From positions 369,501-433,500 of the forward strand of contig NZ_JACGXA010000001.1 in the NCBI RefSeq assembly GCF_014138045.1: a stretch of DNA of 64,000 bases, written 5' to 3'. Positions 35,335 through 43,810 of this stretch are shown here, piece after piece. A program made the translations under genes and the position numbers. The notes beneath the pieces are model-generated. The model made no database searches. It had not been told where the DNA came from and saw only the letters and a program-made list of their open reading frames with translations. Each line of letters starts with the position of its first letter. The first letter of the stretch is position 1. This stretch comes from Nocardioides ginsengisegetis. Its GTDB lineage: Bacteria > Actinomycetota > Actinomycetes > Propionibacteriales > Nocardioidaceae.

Positions 35335-36350
35335 GCGACATCCGACCCGTCGACCCCCACGACGACGCGGCCTTCGACGCCTGGCACGAGGTCTACCTCG
35401 CCTCCCAGCTGCACGGGCGGGGCGACTGGGCCTCGCCGTGGCAGCGCGAGGAGCTCCGCGCCCAGGTGCAGGCGCCCAGCACGCTCCGCTCCAACACCGT
35501 GTACGCCGGGTGGTCGGCCGGACGACTGGTCAGCGCCGGCTGGCTGGCGATGCCGCTGCGCGACAACCTGGACCGTGCCTACCTCGCCGTCGACGTGGCC
35601 CCCGGGGACCGACGGAGCGGCCACGGGGCGGCCATGCTCGCCCACCTGGAGCAGCTGGCGCTGGCCGAGGGCCGGACCGTGATCGGGGCCGAGACCTCGT
35701 GGGGGCTGGAGTCCGGCGCCGAGGGTGAGGGCGACCCCGGACGGGAGTTCCTCGTCGCCCACGACTACACGCTGATGCTCGGTGACGTGCAGCGGCAGCT
35801 CGACCTGCCGGTCGCCGACGGGCTGCTGGACGAGCTCGCCGCGAGCGCGGCGGGTCACCACGCGGCGTACACGCTGCGGTCGTGGGTCGGACCGGTGCCC
35901 GACGACCTGGCCGAGAGCTGGCTCGCGCTGTCCACCACCCTGATGACCGAGGCACCCACCGGCGAGATGGAGCTGGAGCCGGAGGTCGTGGACGTCGCGG
36001 AGATGCGGGTCCACGAGGAGATGGTGGCCAGGCAGGGCCGCACGAAGTACAACAGCGTCGCCCTGGACGCCGAGGGCACCGTCGTGGCCTACACCGACAT
36101 CGCGACCACGGTGCACGAGCCGGACCGCGCCTACCAGTGGGGGACGCTCGTGGCCGGCGCGCACCGCGGGCACCGGCTCGGGCTGGCGGTCAAGGCCGCC
36201 AACCTCGCCCTGCTGCAGCGTGAGTGCCCGGGCGTCACCCGGCTGACGACGTACAACGCCGAGGTCAACGCGCACATGATCGGCGTCAACGAGATGCTCG
36301 GCTACCGGCCGGTGGCGCGGCTCGGGGAGTTCGAGAAGAAGCTGGCGTGA
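35331..36350 (+). CDS. Double GNAT-domain acetyltransferase-like protein
   Basis: 339 residues with two GNAT folds. The first (about 1-165) has VAPGDRRSGHGAAMLAHLEQL as the acetyl-CoA loop. The second (about 175-335) has VAGAHRGHRLGLAVKAANLALL and the typical NAEVNAHMIGVNEMLGYRP ending. The second domain is the better preserved. Coupled to the ABC-F gene by an ATGA overlap, so the two may act together, for example in antibiotic or ribosome protection (inference). A paralogue lies at 48450-49454. Confidence 0.85.
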   Translation: MSDIRPVDPHDDAAFDAWHEVYLASQLHGRGDWASPWQREELRAQVQAPSTLRSNTVYAGWSAGRLVSAGWLAMPLRDNLDRAYLAVDVAPGDRRSGHGAAMLAHLEQLALAEGRTVIGAETSWGLESGAEGEGDPGREFLVAHDYTLMLGDVQRQLDLPVADGLLDELAASAAGHHAAYTLRSWVGPVPDDLAESWLALSTTLMTEAPTGEMELEPEVVDVAEMRVHEEMVARQGRTKYNSVALDAEGTVVAYTDIATTVHEPDRAYQWGTLVAGAHRGHRLGLAVKAANLALLQRECPGVTRLTTYNAEVNAHMIGVNEMLGYRPVARLGEFEKKLA

Positions 36351-36351
36351 C

Positions 36352-36397
36352 GGGGTCCCGCGGCCGGCGGGAGACGGACCGATGGCCGCGGGACCCC
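36352..36397. terminator. Bidirectional terminator between convergent genes
   Basis: A perfect 14-bp inverted repeat (36352-36365 with 36384-36397, GGGGTCCC...GGGACCCC) with an 18-nt loop starts 2 nt after the double-GNAT stop and lies 47 nt beyond the end of the convergent protease gene. The symmetry suits termination from both sides. Confidence 0.8.
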
Positions 36398-36443
36398 CGT
36401 CACATCTGGGGGACCGGTCCAGGTGTGGGCTGGACCGGCTGGC

Positions 36444-37697
36444 TCAGGAGTTGCTCGTGTTGGCGTCGGAGTCGAGCGCGAGCTTGACCGTCTTGGTGGC
36501 GCCGTTGTGGTCGTAGGTCACGGTGACGTCGTCGCCGGGCCGGAAGGACCGGATCGTCGCGACGAGGGAGTCGGCGCCGGTGATCGGCTCGTCGTTGACC
36601 TTGGTGATCACGTCGCCGGACGACAGGCCTGCGTTGTCGGCCGTCGAGCCGCTGGTGACCTCCTGGACCTGGGCACCCTCGGAGACGTCGCTGTTGCTGC
36701 GCACGTCGGAGACGGAGATGCCGAGCCGGGCGTGCGTGGGCGTCTCGCCCTTGATCATCTGCTGCACGATCGGCATCACCTCGTCGATCGGGATGGCGAA
36801 GCCGAGGCCGATCGAGCCGCCCTGCTCGGTGGCAGAGGAGGACGAGGTCTGGATGGAGGAGTTGATCCCGACGACGTGCCCGTGGAGATCGACCAGCGGG
36901 CCGCCGCTGTTGCCGGGGTTGATCGCCGCGTCGGTCTGGACCGCGGGATAGACGGTGCTGTTGCCCTGGCCGTCGGAGCCGACGTCGACGGGACGGTTGA
37001 GGGCGCTGACGATGCCGCTGGTGACCGTCGACTCGAGGCCGAAGGGCGAGCCGATCGCCACGACGCTCTGGCCGACCGCGAGGTCGCCGGACTTGCCGAT
37101 CGTCGCGGGGGTGAGCCCGTCGACGCCCTCGGCCTGGATCACTGCGGTGTCGGTCAGCGGGTCGGTGCCGAGCACCTTCGCCTTGGCCGACGACCCGTCG
37201 TTGAACGACACGGTGATGGAGCCGGAGCTGCCGGCGATCTCGACCACGTGGTTGTTGGTCAGGATCTGGCCGTCCGAGCTCAGGATGATGCCCGAGCCCG
37301 AGCCGGACTCCTGGGGGCCGGAGACCTCGATCTTCACCACCGAGGGCAGCACCTGCTGGGCCACCTGCTCGACGCTCTCGTTGCTGGAGGACGAAGGGGT
37401 GTCCACCACCTGCGAGCTCGTCGGGGCGCTCGACGAGGACGACGTGGTGCCGTCCGCCGGGTGCCAGGAGGTCCAGGCGGCGGCGCCGCCCACCCCCGCC
37501 GCCCCGCCCACGAGCAGGGATGCGGCCACGACGGACGCGGCGAACGCGCCACGGCGCGGTCGCTTCTCGGTGACGGTCCCGGTCGGGGGCGGGGCTGCCG
37601 GGGCCGGCGGGCCGCTGGGGGGAAAGACCGGGTGCGCGTAACGCGAGGTGTCGTCGGGCCGATCGCCCGCGGGCGGGACGGAGGGGGTGTCGTTCAT
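36444..37697 (-). CDS. HtrA/DegP-type trypsin-like serine protease with PDZ domain, membrane anchored
   Basis: 417 residues from ATG 37697, with AAGG just upstream; the frame is open a further 34 codons. A Pro-rich cytosolic N-terminus (about 1-50) is followed by one transmembrane helix (AAFASVVAASLL-like, about 53-75), a Ser/Thr-rich stalk, the protease domain and a C-terminal PDZ domain. The catalytic triad is visible as His in ILTNNHVV, Asp in DPLTDTAVI and Ser in NPGNSGGPLVD. Such proteases degrade or refold damaged envelope proteins and cut regulators. Similar to mycobacterial PepD/HtrA. Confidence 0.92.
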   Translation of the reverse strand: MNDTPSVPPAGDRPDDTSRYAHPVFPPSGPPAPAAPPPTGTVTEKRPRRGAFAASVVAASLLVGGAAGVGGAAAWTSWHPADGTTSSSSSAPTSSQVVDTPSSSSNESVEQVAQQVLPSVVKIEVSGPQESGSGSGIILSSDGQILTNNHVVEIAGSSGSITVSFNDGSSAKAKVLGTDPLTDTAVIQAEGVDGLTPATIGKSGDLAVGQSVVAIGSPFGLESTVTSGIVSALNRPVDVGSDGQGNSTVYPAVQTDAAINPGNSGGPLVDLHGHVVGINSSIQTSSSSATEQGGSIGLGFAIPIDEVMPIVQQMIKGETPTHARLGISVSDVRSNSDVSEGAQVQEVTSGSTADNAGLSSGDVITKVNDEPITGADSLVATIRSFRPGDDVTVTYDHNGATKTVKLALDSDANTSNS

Positions 37698-37780
37698 GTC
37701 ATGAACCTTGTCCGGCGTGCCTGTGACGTTCCTGAGACCGCCCTTGGCGTCGCCGAAGAAGTCGGGCGATGCTGGCGGGC

Positions 37781-38299
37781 ATGACGAAGAGACTCGCAAC
37801 AGCGCTCGGGTGCGCCGTCCTGCTCGCGACCACGGCGTACGGCGCCGCCGCGCAGGCCGCCGTGGTCCGGGGCGACGACCACGACAACGTGCTGCGCGGC
37901 ACGGCCCACGCCGACAGCATCCGCGCCTTCGCCGGCAACGACCGGCTCTACGGGCTCCAGGGTCCCGACACCATGGCCGGGGGCACCGACGACGACAAGG
38001 TCAAGGGCGGCCCGGGCGCCGACGTGCTCAACGGCCAGGACGGCAACGACCGGATCAACACCGGCCACGACGACCAGGCCGACTTCGTGCACGGAGGGGC
38101 CGGCAACGACGTCATCTTCATGACCGGCAACGACACGGCGTTCGGCGACACCGGGGACGACAGGTTCTTCGCGTCGTACGCCGGCGACGGCATGGAGATC
38201 CAGTGCGGCGCGGGGGAGGACACGGTCATCTTCAACCAGCCGAGCCCGGGCGCGAAGCGCAAGGACTGCGAGCACGTGAAGGTGATCCCGGCCGGGTAG
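37781..38299 (+). CDS. Small secreted protein with RTX-like calcium-binding repeats
   Basis: 172 residues. The first 26 residues form a signal peptide (MTKRLATALGCAVLLATTAY then AAAQA). The rest holds degenerate nonapeptide repeats of the GGxGxDxhx kind: GGTDDDKVKGG, GADVLNGQDGNDRIN, GGAGNDVIF and GDTGDDRFF. These normally bind calcium in a beta roll. No catalytic domain is attached. A start at 37769 (four codons longer) is possible. Divergent from the protease gene, with which it shares an 83-bp promoter region. Confidence 0.8.
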   Translation: MTKRLATALGCAVLLATTAYGAAAQAAVVRGDDHDNVLRGTAHADSIRAFAGNDRLYGLQGPDTMAGGTDDDKVKGGPGADVLNGQDGNDRINTGHDDQADFVHGGAGNDVIFMTGNDTAFGDTGDDRFFASYAGDGMEIQCGAGEDTVIFNQPSPGAKRKDCEHVKVIPAG

Positions 38300-38322
38300 T
38301 TGTGCGGCGGTGTGGCGCCGGA

Positions 38323-38328
38323 CACAAT
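38323..38328 (+). promoter_or_regulatory. Putative -10 box of the acyl-CoA synthetase gene (leaderless)
   Basis: CACAAT ends 8 nt before the ATG at 38337. The same hexamer is found 6 nt before the tsaD ATG. Confidence 0.4.
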
Positions 38329-38336
38329 CGGGCCCC

Positions 38337-39902
38337 ATGGACTCCCCGCGCTTCATGGACGACCGCCTCGCCCACTGGGCGGGCGCCGAGCCCGACGGTG
38401 AGGCGATCACCTACGGCTCCCGCACGTGGACGTGGGCGGAGTGGAACGACCGTGTGCGCCGCAACGCCGGCGGCCTGCAGGCGCTGGGGATCGGGCGCGG
38501 CGACGTCGTCGCGTTCCTCGACAAGAACCACCCGGCCTGCGTCGAGACGTCGCTGGGGGCAGGGTCGCTCGGGGCGGCCAACGCGATCATCAACTGGCGG
38601 CTGGCCGGCGAGGAGGTCGACTACGCCGTCAACGACAGCGGCGCGCGGGTGCTGATCGTCGGCACCGAGCTGATGCCGCTGGTCGACAAGATCCGCGACC
38701 GGCTGACCCACGTCGAGAAGGTCATCGAGGTGACGCCCGACGGGGCCGAGGGCGACGAGTACGAAGCATGGCTGGCCGCCTCCACCCCGGTCTCGCGGCC
38801 GGCCGACGTGGACCCCGACGACGTGTGCCTGGTGATGTACTCCAGCGGCACCACCGGCCACCCCAAGGGCGTGATGCTCACGCACGCCAACATGGTCGCG
38901 CACACCCAGAACGCCCACGACGGCTGGGAGTTCGAGCCCGGCGACAAGAGCATGGTCGCGATGCCGCTCTTCCACGTCGGGGGCTCGTCCTACGTCCTGT
39001 TCGGCATCAACGACGGCATCCCGAGCGTCATGACCCGCGACCCCGACGGCGCCTCGCTGGCCGGCGCGATCCTGGCCGGCGCCAACCGCACGTTCCTCGT
39101 GCCCGCCGTGCTCGCCCAGGTGCTGCAGGCCGGCCCCGACGCGGTGAAGCTGTTCGGTGCCCTCAAGACCTACACGTACGGCGCCTCGCCGATGCCGCTG
39201 CCGCTGCTGCGCGCGGCGATGGAGGCCTGGCCCGACACCGACTTCATCCAGGTCTACGGCCTCACCGAGGTGTCCGGTGTGGCCACCCAGCTGCTGCCCG
39301 AGGCCCACCGCGACGCCGAGCACCCCGAGCGGCTGGTCTCGGCCGGCCGGCCGATCCCCGGCTGCGAGCTGCGGATCGTCGACCCCGCCACCCTCGAGGA
39401 CCTGCCGGTCGGCGAGCACGGCGAGATCTGGCTGCGCACCGCCCAGCTCACGAAGGGCTACCTCGGCAAGCCCGAGGAGACCGCCAAGGTGATCACCGAC
39501 GACGGCTGGTTCCGCACCGGCGACATGGGCAAGGTCGACGCCGAGGGCTACGTCTACGTCGAGGACCGGCTCAAGGACATGATCATCAGCGGCGGGGAGA
39601 ACATCTACTCGCCCGAGATCGAGCGGGTCCTGGCCGAGCACCCGGCCGTCATGGAGGTCGCCGTGATCGGCGTCCCCGACGACACCTGGGGCGAGTCGGT
39701 CAAGGCGGTCGTCTCCCTCCACCCGGGCGCCGAGGCCACGGAGGAGGAGCTGATCTCCTACTGCCGCGAGCACCTGGCGAAGTTCAAGTGCCCGCGCACG
39801 GTCGACGTGATCCCCGCGCTGCCGCGCAACCCCACCGGCAAGATCCTCAAGCGGGAGCTCCGGGCGCCCTACTGGCAGGGCCACGACCGGACGGTCGTGT
39901 GA
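38337..39902 (+). CDS. AMP-dependent acyl-CoA synthetase/ligase
   Basis: 521 residues of the ANL superfamily. ATP motif MYSSGTTGHPKGVML (P-loop), then QVYGLTEVSGV, GDMGKVDAEGYVYVEDRLKD and the C-terminal PRNPTGKILKREL with the catalytic Lys. The YVEDRLKDMIISGGENIY hinge is perfect. It should adenylate a carboxylic acid and pass it to CoA. Substrate unknown; overall it resembles long-chain fatty-acid-CoA ligases of the FadD3/FadD13 sort. Overlaps the following gene by 4 bp. Confidence 0.92.
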   Translation: MDSPRFMDDRLAHWAGAEPDGEAITYGSRTWTWAEWNDRVRRNAGGLQALGIGRGDVVAFLDKNHPACVETSLGAGSLGAANAIINWRLAGEEVDYAVNDSGARVLIVGTELMPLVDKIRDRLTHVEKVIEVTPDGAEGDEYEAWLAASTPVSRPADVDPDDVCLVMYSSGTTGHPKGVMLTHANMVAHTQNAHDGWEFEPGDKSMVAMPLFHVGGSSYVLFGINDGIPSVMTRDPDGASLAGAILAGANRTFLVPAVLAQVLQAGPDAVKLFGALKTYTYGASPMPLPLLRAAMEAWPDTDFIQVYGLTEVSGVATQLLPEAHRDAEHPERLVSAGRPIPGCELRIVDPATLEDLPVGEHGEIWLRTAQLTKGYLGKPEETAKVITDDGWFRTGDMGKVDAEGYVYVEDRLKDMIISGGENIYSPEIERVLAEHPAVMEVAVIGVPDDTWGESVKAVVSLHPGAEATEEELISYCREHLAKFKCPRTVDVIPALPRNPTGKILKRELRAPYWQGHDRTVV

Positions 39903-40690
39903 ACCTCCGGCCGCTGCGCCACTTCAGCTGGAGCCTGCGCTCCTGTGGCATCCGCGGGCACGTCACCTACAAGCCCGACGAGAAGGACCTCGCCGAACGC
40001 CTGCACACCGAGACCGCGGTGGGGGAGGCCTGGCGGTGCCTGCGCTGCGAGGACTTCGTGCCCGGGCCGCCGCACGGCTCGGGCCCGGCCGAGGACGCCC
40101 CGATCGTGCTCAAGGACAAGGCGCTCAAGGACGCCGTGATCCTGCGGCTGCTGGCCGCCGAGCGGCTGGTCCGCGGGGTCCTCCTCGTCGCGCTCGCCTA
40201 CGGCATCTACCGCTTCGACGGCGCGAAGGACTCGCTCCAGCAGGTGTTCGCGGAGTACCTCCCGCGACTCCAGCCCTTGGCCGAGCGCGCCGGCATCGAC
40301 CTGCAGAACGCCGGCCCGGTCAAGCTGATCGAGGAGGCCTTGAAGGCGCAGCACTCCACCCTGAAGCTGGTCATCCTCGGCGTCGCGGCCTACGGGGCGC
40401 TGCAGCTGCTCGAGGCGGTCGGGCTCTGGTCGATGCAGCGCTGGGGCGAGTACGTCGCCATGGTCGGCACGTCCGCGCTGATCCCGCTGGAGGTCTACGA
40501 GCTGCTGCACACGGTCACGCCGTTCAAGATCGGCGCGCTGGTGCTCAACCTCTTCGCCGTCTTCTACCTGCTGTGGACCAAGCGGCTCTTCGGCTTCCGC
40601 GGCGGCAAGGAGGCCTTCGAGGCCGAGCGGCACAGTGCGTCGCTGCTGGAGGTCGAGCGGGCCTCCGTGGACGCCCCGCGGGCGCGCTGA
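39899..40690 (+). CDS. DUF2127 family membrane protein
   Basis: 263 residues, GTG start within the ligase stop (GTGA). The N-terminal 75 residues are cytosolic and contain CLRC, a possible metal or redox knuckle along with an earlier Cys. About four hydrophobic segments follow: LVRGVLLVALAYGIYRF, LKLVILGVAAYGALQLLEA, YVAMVGTSALIPLEVYELL and IGALVLNLFAVFYLLW. The pattern matches DUF2127. Function unknown; coupling to the acyl-CoA ligase suggests a shared transcript only. Confidence 0.8.
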   Translation: MNLRPLRHFSWSLRSCGIRGHVTYKPDEKDLAERLHTETAVGEAWRCLRCEDFVPGPPHGSGPAEDAPIVLKDKALKDAVILRLLAAERLVRGVLLVALAYGIYRFDGAKDSLQQVFAEYLPRLQPLAERAGIDLQNAGPVKLIEEALKAQHSTLKLVILGVAAYGALQLLEAVGLWSMQRWGEYVAMVGTSALIPLEVYELLHTVTPFKIGALVLNLFAVFYLLWTKRLFGFRGGKEAFEAERHSASLLEVERASVDAPRAR

Positions 40691-40769
40691 TTGGGTTGGC
40701 GACTCCCCGTTGCCTAGGCTCTCGCTCCGACCTCGGGCGTCGTCCGGGGCTGCGCGTGCTGGGGGAGTC

Positions 40770-41477
40770 GTGACCACGGAAGTGCTCGTCCCGCGGGGGC
40801 GTCGTCCCGTCGATCTCTTCCTGGTGCTGCGCGTCCTGCTCGCGGTCGGCTGGACCGTCGTCGCGTGCGTGACGCTCGCCCTCGGTGAGCGGGAGTCCTC
40901 GATCGACCACCTCGCGGCGGCGATCGCGGACGGCCACGTCCACGAGGTCACCGTCGCCGGGGGTCTGCGTCCCGGGTCGACCGGTTTCGCCACCCAGCAG
41001 GTGCGCTGGCGGAGCGGTTTCGTCCCGTACGTCGCGGAGGTCGTCCAGCGCAGTCCCGGCGATGCGGCGGGGGGAGACCTGCCCTCCGGCGTGCCTGTCG
41101 TGCGGCAGGACATCGGTGAGCGTCTGGCGCAGCGGTCCCCGGACGTCGAGGTCACGCGGGTGCCGGTGCGCTACGCCGGGTCCACCCTGGGCAAGTGGTG
41201 GGTGCCGGACTGGGTCGCGATCTCGGGGTTCGCGCTCGTCGCGCTCACCCTCGTGCTGCTCGCCCGCGGTCCCGAGCCCCGATGGGCGACCCGATGGGGC
41301 TGGTTCTGGACCATGGCGCTGGCGCCGCCGTTCGGCGTGCCGGCGTACCTCGTGCTGGGTCGTCCGCGCGACCCGGTCCCGGAGGGCCCGGACCGGCGGG
41401 TGACGGGCTTCCCGGCCCTCATGCTGGCCCTTGTCTTCCTGCCCCTGGTCTGGGTCGTCGTGACGATGCCCTTCTGA
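40770..41477 (+). CDS. Four-helix membrane protein of unknown function
   Basis: 235 residues from GTG 40770 after GGGGGAG; the open frame begins earlier. Helices: one near 17-38 (LRVLLAVGWTVVACVTLALG), then an extracytoplasmic stretch of about 100 residues, and three more near 148-166, 178-196 and 213-233. I do not recognise the family. It is the last core-like gene before the lower-GC island; the island's left inverted repeat starts 4 bp after its stop. Confidence 0.7.
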   Translation: MTTEVLVPRGRRPVDLFLVLRVLLAVGWTVVACVTLALGERESSIDHLAAAIADGHVHEVTVAGGLRPGSTGFATQQVRWRSGFVPYVAEVVQRSPGDAAGGDLPSGVPVVRQDIGERLAQRSPDVEVTRVPVRYAGSTLGKWWVPDWVAISGFALVALTLVLLARGPEPRWATRWGWFWTMALAPPFGVPAYLVLGRPRDPVPEGPDRRVTGFPALMLALVFLPLVWVVVTMPF

Positions 41478-41481
41478 CTGG

Positions 41482-41493
41482 GTGTGTCCCATT
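41482..41493 (+). repeat. Left 12-bp inverted repeat of the island
   Basis: GTGTGTCCCATT here is the exact reverse complement of AATGGGACACAC at 43773-43784. Including flanking bases the match is 14 of 15. No clear target-site duplication is seen outside the pair. Confidence 0.55.
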
Positions 41494-41681
41494 CGGTTGG
41501 ACTGTGCTGGCGACACAGAGGGAGCCATGGCAGGGCGGAGCGCGGCAGTTCCGGATCGCCGCGCCGTCGACGAACAGAGGAAACGAGCTCCTCGAAGCGC
41601 GGTCGACGCTCAGCCGTGCCGCCGCCGATGCCGTTACCTCCGTCGGTCTTACGTGACGTGCCCTCGTCTCGGGCGTTTCGG

Positions 41682-41705
41682 GCACGGATCGCGGCAGATC
41701 CGTGC
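41682..41705. terminator. Hairpin in the island's left part
   Basis: GCACGGATC and GATCCGTGC form a perfect 9-bp stem with a GCGGCA loop, about 95 nt beyond the 3' end of the minus-strand hydrolase gene. It could terminate that gene, but no T-run is present on either strand. Confidence 0.4.
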
Positions 41706-41799
41706 GTCCATCGCGGAGGGTGAGACGACATGGCCGAGCCAAGAGCAGAACACAAGATGCAGTGAAGTGGCCCGGTCCGCATGCTCGGTGGCTCAGCAG

Positions 41800-42588
41800 T
41801 TAGCCATGGCGTTGGAGGAAGCCGCGAACCAGATCGTTGAACGGTCCCGGTGCCTGGAGGTTGCTGACGTGTCCGCAATCGGGGATGACCGCCAGACTCG
41901 CTCCGGGTATCCGACGCTCGAACTCGTACGCCACCGACAGTGGTGACCGTGCGTCGAGCGCACCCCAAATCAGCAGTGTCGGCACCCCGACGGTCGGCAG
42001 GACATGCGAGAGATCCGCCCGCGCCATCGCGGTCAGGGCAGTCAAGATGCTGCTGGGTCGGACGTCAGCCGCCATCGCCTCCAGCAAGGGCACGAACCGT
42101 GCAGGTGGATCAGCCGCGAAGAGTCCGGGCAGCGTCGGATCGAACCGCTCCTCCGGCTGAGCCAGCGCCGCGCACACGCCGGCCAATCGGGCATCGGCCT
42201 CCTCAGCGCCCAGGGACCCGCGCCACCCGGCGTACCCGTCGGCCAGGACGATGCTGCGGACCACCTCGGGGTGGCGTCGATACAGTTCGAGGATCACGGT
42301 GGTGCCCCACGAAAGTCCGACCACCGGCGTCGGGGAGACGCCGAGCGCGCGGATCAGCCCGGCGAGGCAGTCGGCGTAGTCGGACAGGCCGAACCCGTCG
42401 GGCACGTCGTCGGATCCACCGGCGCCGGGCTCATCCCAGGCGATCACCGTGAACTCGTCTGAGAGTGCGTCGAGCTGTGGTGCCCAGACACGGCCGTCCT
42501 CAGCCCCGCCATGCACGAACACGACTGCTCGACCGTGACCGGTACGGCGGTACGCCAAGCGGAGTCCGTCCACCTCGACGGTGTCCAT
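41800..42588 (-). CDS. Alpha/beta hydrolase
   Basis: 262 residues from MDTVEVDGLRLAYRRTG; the frame is open 25 codons further up. Family blocks: oxyanion strand VVFVHGGAEDGRVW, nucleophile elbow VGLSWGTT (Ser), Asp in WGALDARSPL and His in IPDCGHVSN. The catalytic triad is complete. Substrate unknown; closest in style to haloperoxidase / AB hydrolase-1 proteins. GC content is lower than in the flanking core genes, as in the rest of this island. Confidence 0.85.
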   Translation of the reverse strand: MDTVEVDGLRLAYRRTGHGRAVVFVHGGAEDGRVWAPQLDALSDEFTVIAWDEPGAGGSDDVPDGFGLSDYADCLAGLIRALGVSPTPVVGLSWGTTVILELYRRHPEVVRSIVLADGYAGWRGSLGAEEADARLAGVCAALAQPEERFDPTLPGLFAADPPARFVPLLEAMAADVRPSSILTALTAMARADLSHVLPTVGVPTLLIWGALDARSPLSVAYEFERRIPGASLAVIPDCGHVSNLQAPGPFNDLVRGFLQRHG

Positions 42589-42742
42589 GGCCTCGACGCT
42601 ACCCCGCGTCACGACCGCGCCGCAGCCGGAGACCCGCTGCTCGCGGGGACGTACCGCTCGCATGACCTCAATCGCGTGTACAGGACTGCGTGGGCCGTCC
42701 GTGCCGTGGCGGTCACGGGCGCTCTACTGCTCGATCGGGCGA

Positions 42743-42760
42743 ATCGCGGCAGGAGCGTGC
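42743..42760 (+). repeat. 18-bp direct repeat, copy 1
   Basis: ATCGCGGCAGGAGCGTGC occurs here and again at 43059-43076, 316 bp apart, on either side of the small membrane-protein gene. The shorter core GAGCGTGC also recurs at 43103-43110. Confidence 0.6.
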
Positions 42761-42788
42761 GTTCGGGAGCGAGCAATGGATGCTGGCT

Positions 42789-43019
42789 CTACGCCGACTC
42801 ACCTTGCGAGAACTCGCGTCGAAGGATGGCGCGAGAGACGAAGAATCCGACGACCGTGAGGACACCCGCGACGATGATGCCGAGCGCCTTCGATAGCCCT
42901 AGCAGGCCGGCTAGTCGAGGCGCGACGTTCAAACTCACCAGAAGCACCACAATGGGAACCATCCCAAGAATGGTCAGGCGGGAGCGGGTTGGGCGGTCAG
43001 ACTCCACGCCACTGAGCAT
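42789..43019 (-). CDS. Small two-helix membrane protein
   Basis: 76 residues starting MLSGVESDRPTRSRLTILG (ATG at 43019); the frame is open further but the upstream part is not protein-like. Two hydrophobic helices, about 17-36 and 46-66, are separated by a short loop, with a charged tail RAILRREFSQGESA. I do not recognise it. No good ribosome binding site is present. It lies in the island, between two copies of an 18-bp direct repeat. Confidence 0.5.
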   Translation of the reverse strand: MLSGVESDRPTRSRLTILGMVPIVVLLVSLNVAPRLAGLLGLSKALGIIVAGVLTVVGFFVSRAILRREFSQGESA

Positions 43020-43058
43020 ACGCAGCGGTCGCGCCCAGTCATCGGCTCGTCCGCTTGC

Positions 43059-43076
43059 ATCGCGGCAGGAGCGTGC
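43059..43076 (+). repeat. 18-bp direct repeat, copy 2
   Basis: Exact copy of 42743-42760. Just after it, CGCACGCTC (43086-43094) and GAGCGTGCG (43103-43111) form a perfect 9-bp hairpin built from the same GAGCGTGC core. These sit in the gap before the anchored protein gene at 43144. Confidence 0.6.
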
Positions 43077-43143
43077 ATCTCCGAGCGCACGCTCTGCAGC
43101 ATGAGCGTGCGTATTTCGGTCGACGTTGCTTCGTTGCCACAGC

Positions 43144-43710
43144 ATGACCGACATCAAGCAGCCGCCGAGCAAGACGCGGGCCATCTGGCGGCCAGTCGCA
43201 AGCACGGTTGTTGGTGTCGCCGTGCTTGTGGGCGCGGGATGGTGGTGGACTCATCCCGACGCGTTGCCCTCCGCGTACGGCGCGTCGGTCGAAGCCGACC
43301 CACGGCCTTATCGAACCGGGGTCGTCTGGACGGCTGAACTGACGGCTCCCGGCCACTTTCCATCGGAAGGCGTGCTGACGTTGCGTTCTGTTGATGTTCG
43401 CTTGGACGAACGGCATGAGACCGAAGCAACGATTGAGGTGCTGCGCTGCACGGCCATCGCAACCGACGACGGTGGCCACCTTTCAGTCGGCTTCGGAGAC
43501 GAACGACCGTCGGCGAAGTACGACTGCATCCCAGCCGTCGACGGCACGCTCATGGGCGGCCAGGACCAACTCGTGGCCGTCCTAACGCCCGAAGTGCCCG
43601 GCATCTATGTGCTGAGGTCAGCCACAATCAGTTACCGGCTCGACAGGTCAGGGCTGTGGCGACGGGGCACAGACAGCACTCGCTTGCACGCCGCTGTCAC
43701 CTACTCCTAA
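43144..43710 (+). CDS. Membrane-anchored extracytoplasmic protein of unknown function
   Basis: 188 residues from ATG 43144. A basic start (MTDIKQPPSKTRAIWRP) and one transmembrane helix (about 18-36, VASTVVGVAVLVGAGWWW) are followed by an outer domain of about 150 residues, mostly beta by appearance, with two Cys (in VLRCTAI and KYDCIPA) that could form a disulfide. No family recognised. Codon use is visibly less GC-biased than in core genes. It ends about 60 bp before the island's right inverted repeat. Confidence 0.65.
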   Translation: MTDIKQPPSKTRAIWRPVASTVVGVAVLVGAGWWWTHPDALPSAYGASVEADPRPYRTGVVWTAELTAPGHFPSEGVLTLRSVDVRLDERHETEATIEVLRCTAIATDDGGHLSVGFGDERPSAKYDCIPAVDGTLMGGQDQLVAVLTPEVPGIYVLRSATISYRLDRSGLWRRGTDSTRLHAAVTYS

Positions 43711-43772
43711 CTGCGCGGCAGCATCCGCTCATCGGCATAGAGTGCGTTTCTCACGGGCTCAATCACCCGGGA

Positions 43773-43784
43773 AATGGGACACAC
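43773..43784 (-). repeat. Right 12-bp inverted repeat of the island
   Basis: AATGGGACACAC, exact reverse complement of 41482-41493. It lies 26 bp from the end of the HAD hydrolase gene. Together the pair encloses about 2.3 kb. Confidence 0.55.
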
Positions 43785-43810
43785 GCACTGAGGGCAGGTC
43801 CCGGGAGTTG

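Larger units (their letters stand above)
41478..41799. other. Gene-free left part of the island
   Basis: 322 bp with short open frames on several strands but none with credible protein composition. It begins with the left inverted repeat (41482-41493). A perfect 9-bp hairpin, GCACGGATC (41682-41690) with GATCCGTGC (41697-41705), lies in the middle. The sequence could be the remains of a decayed mobile element, but no transposase motif is visible. Confidence 0.5.

Noticed and set aside
37698..37780. Envelope-stress sigma (GGAAC...GTT) promoter for the HtrA-type gene
   Set aside because: GGAAC and GTT are present but 21 nt apart, too far for the known spacing.
41478..41799. Transposase remnant
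   Set aside because: None of the six frames shows a DDE or other transposase motif; the idea rests only on the inverted repeats.
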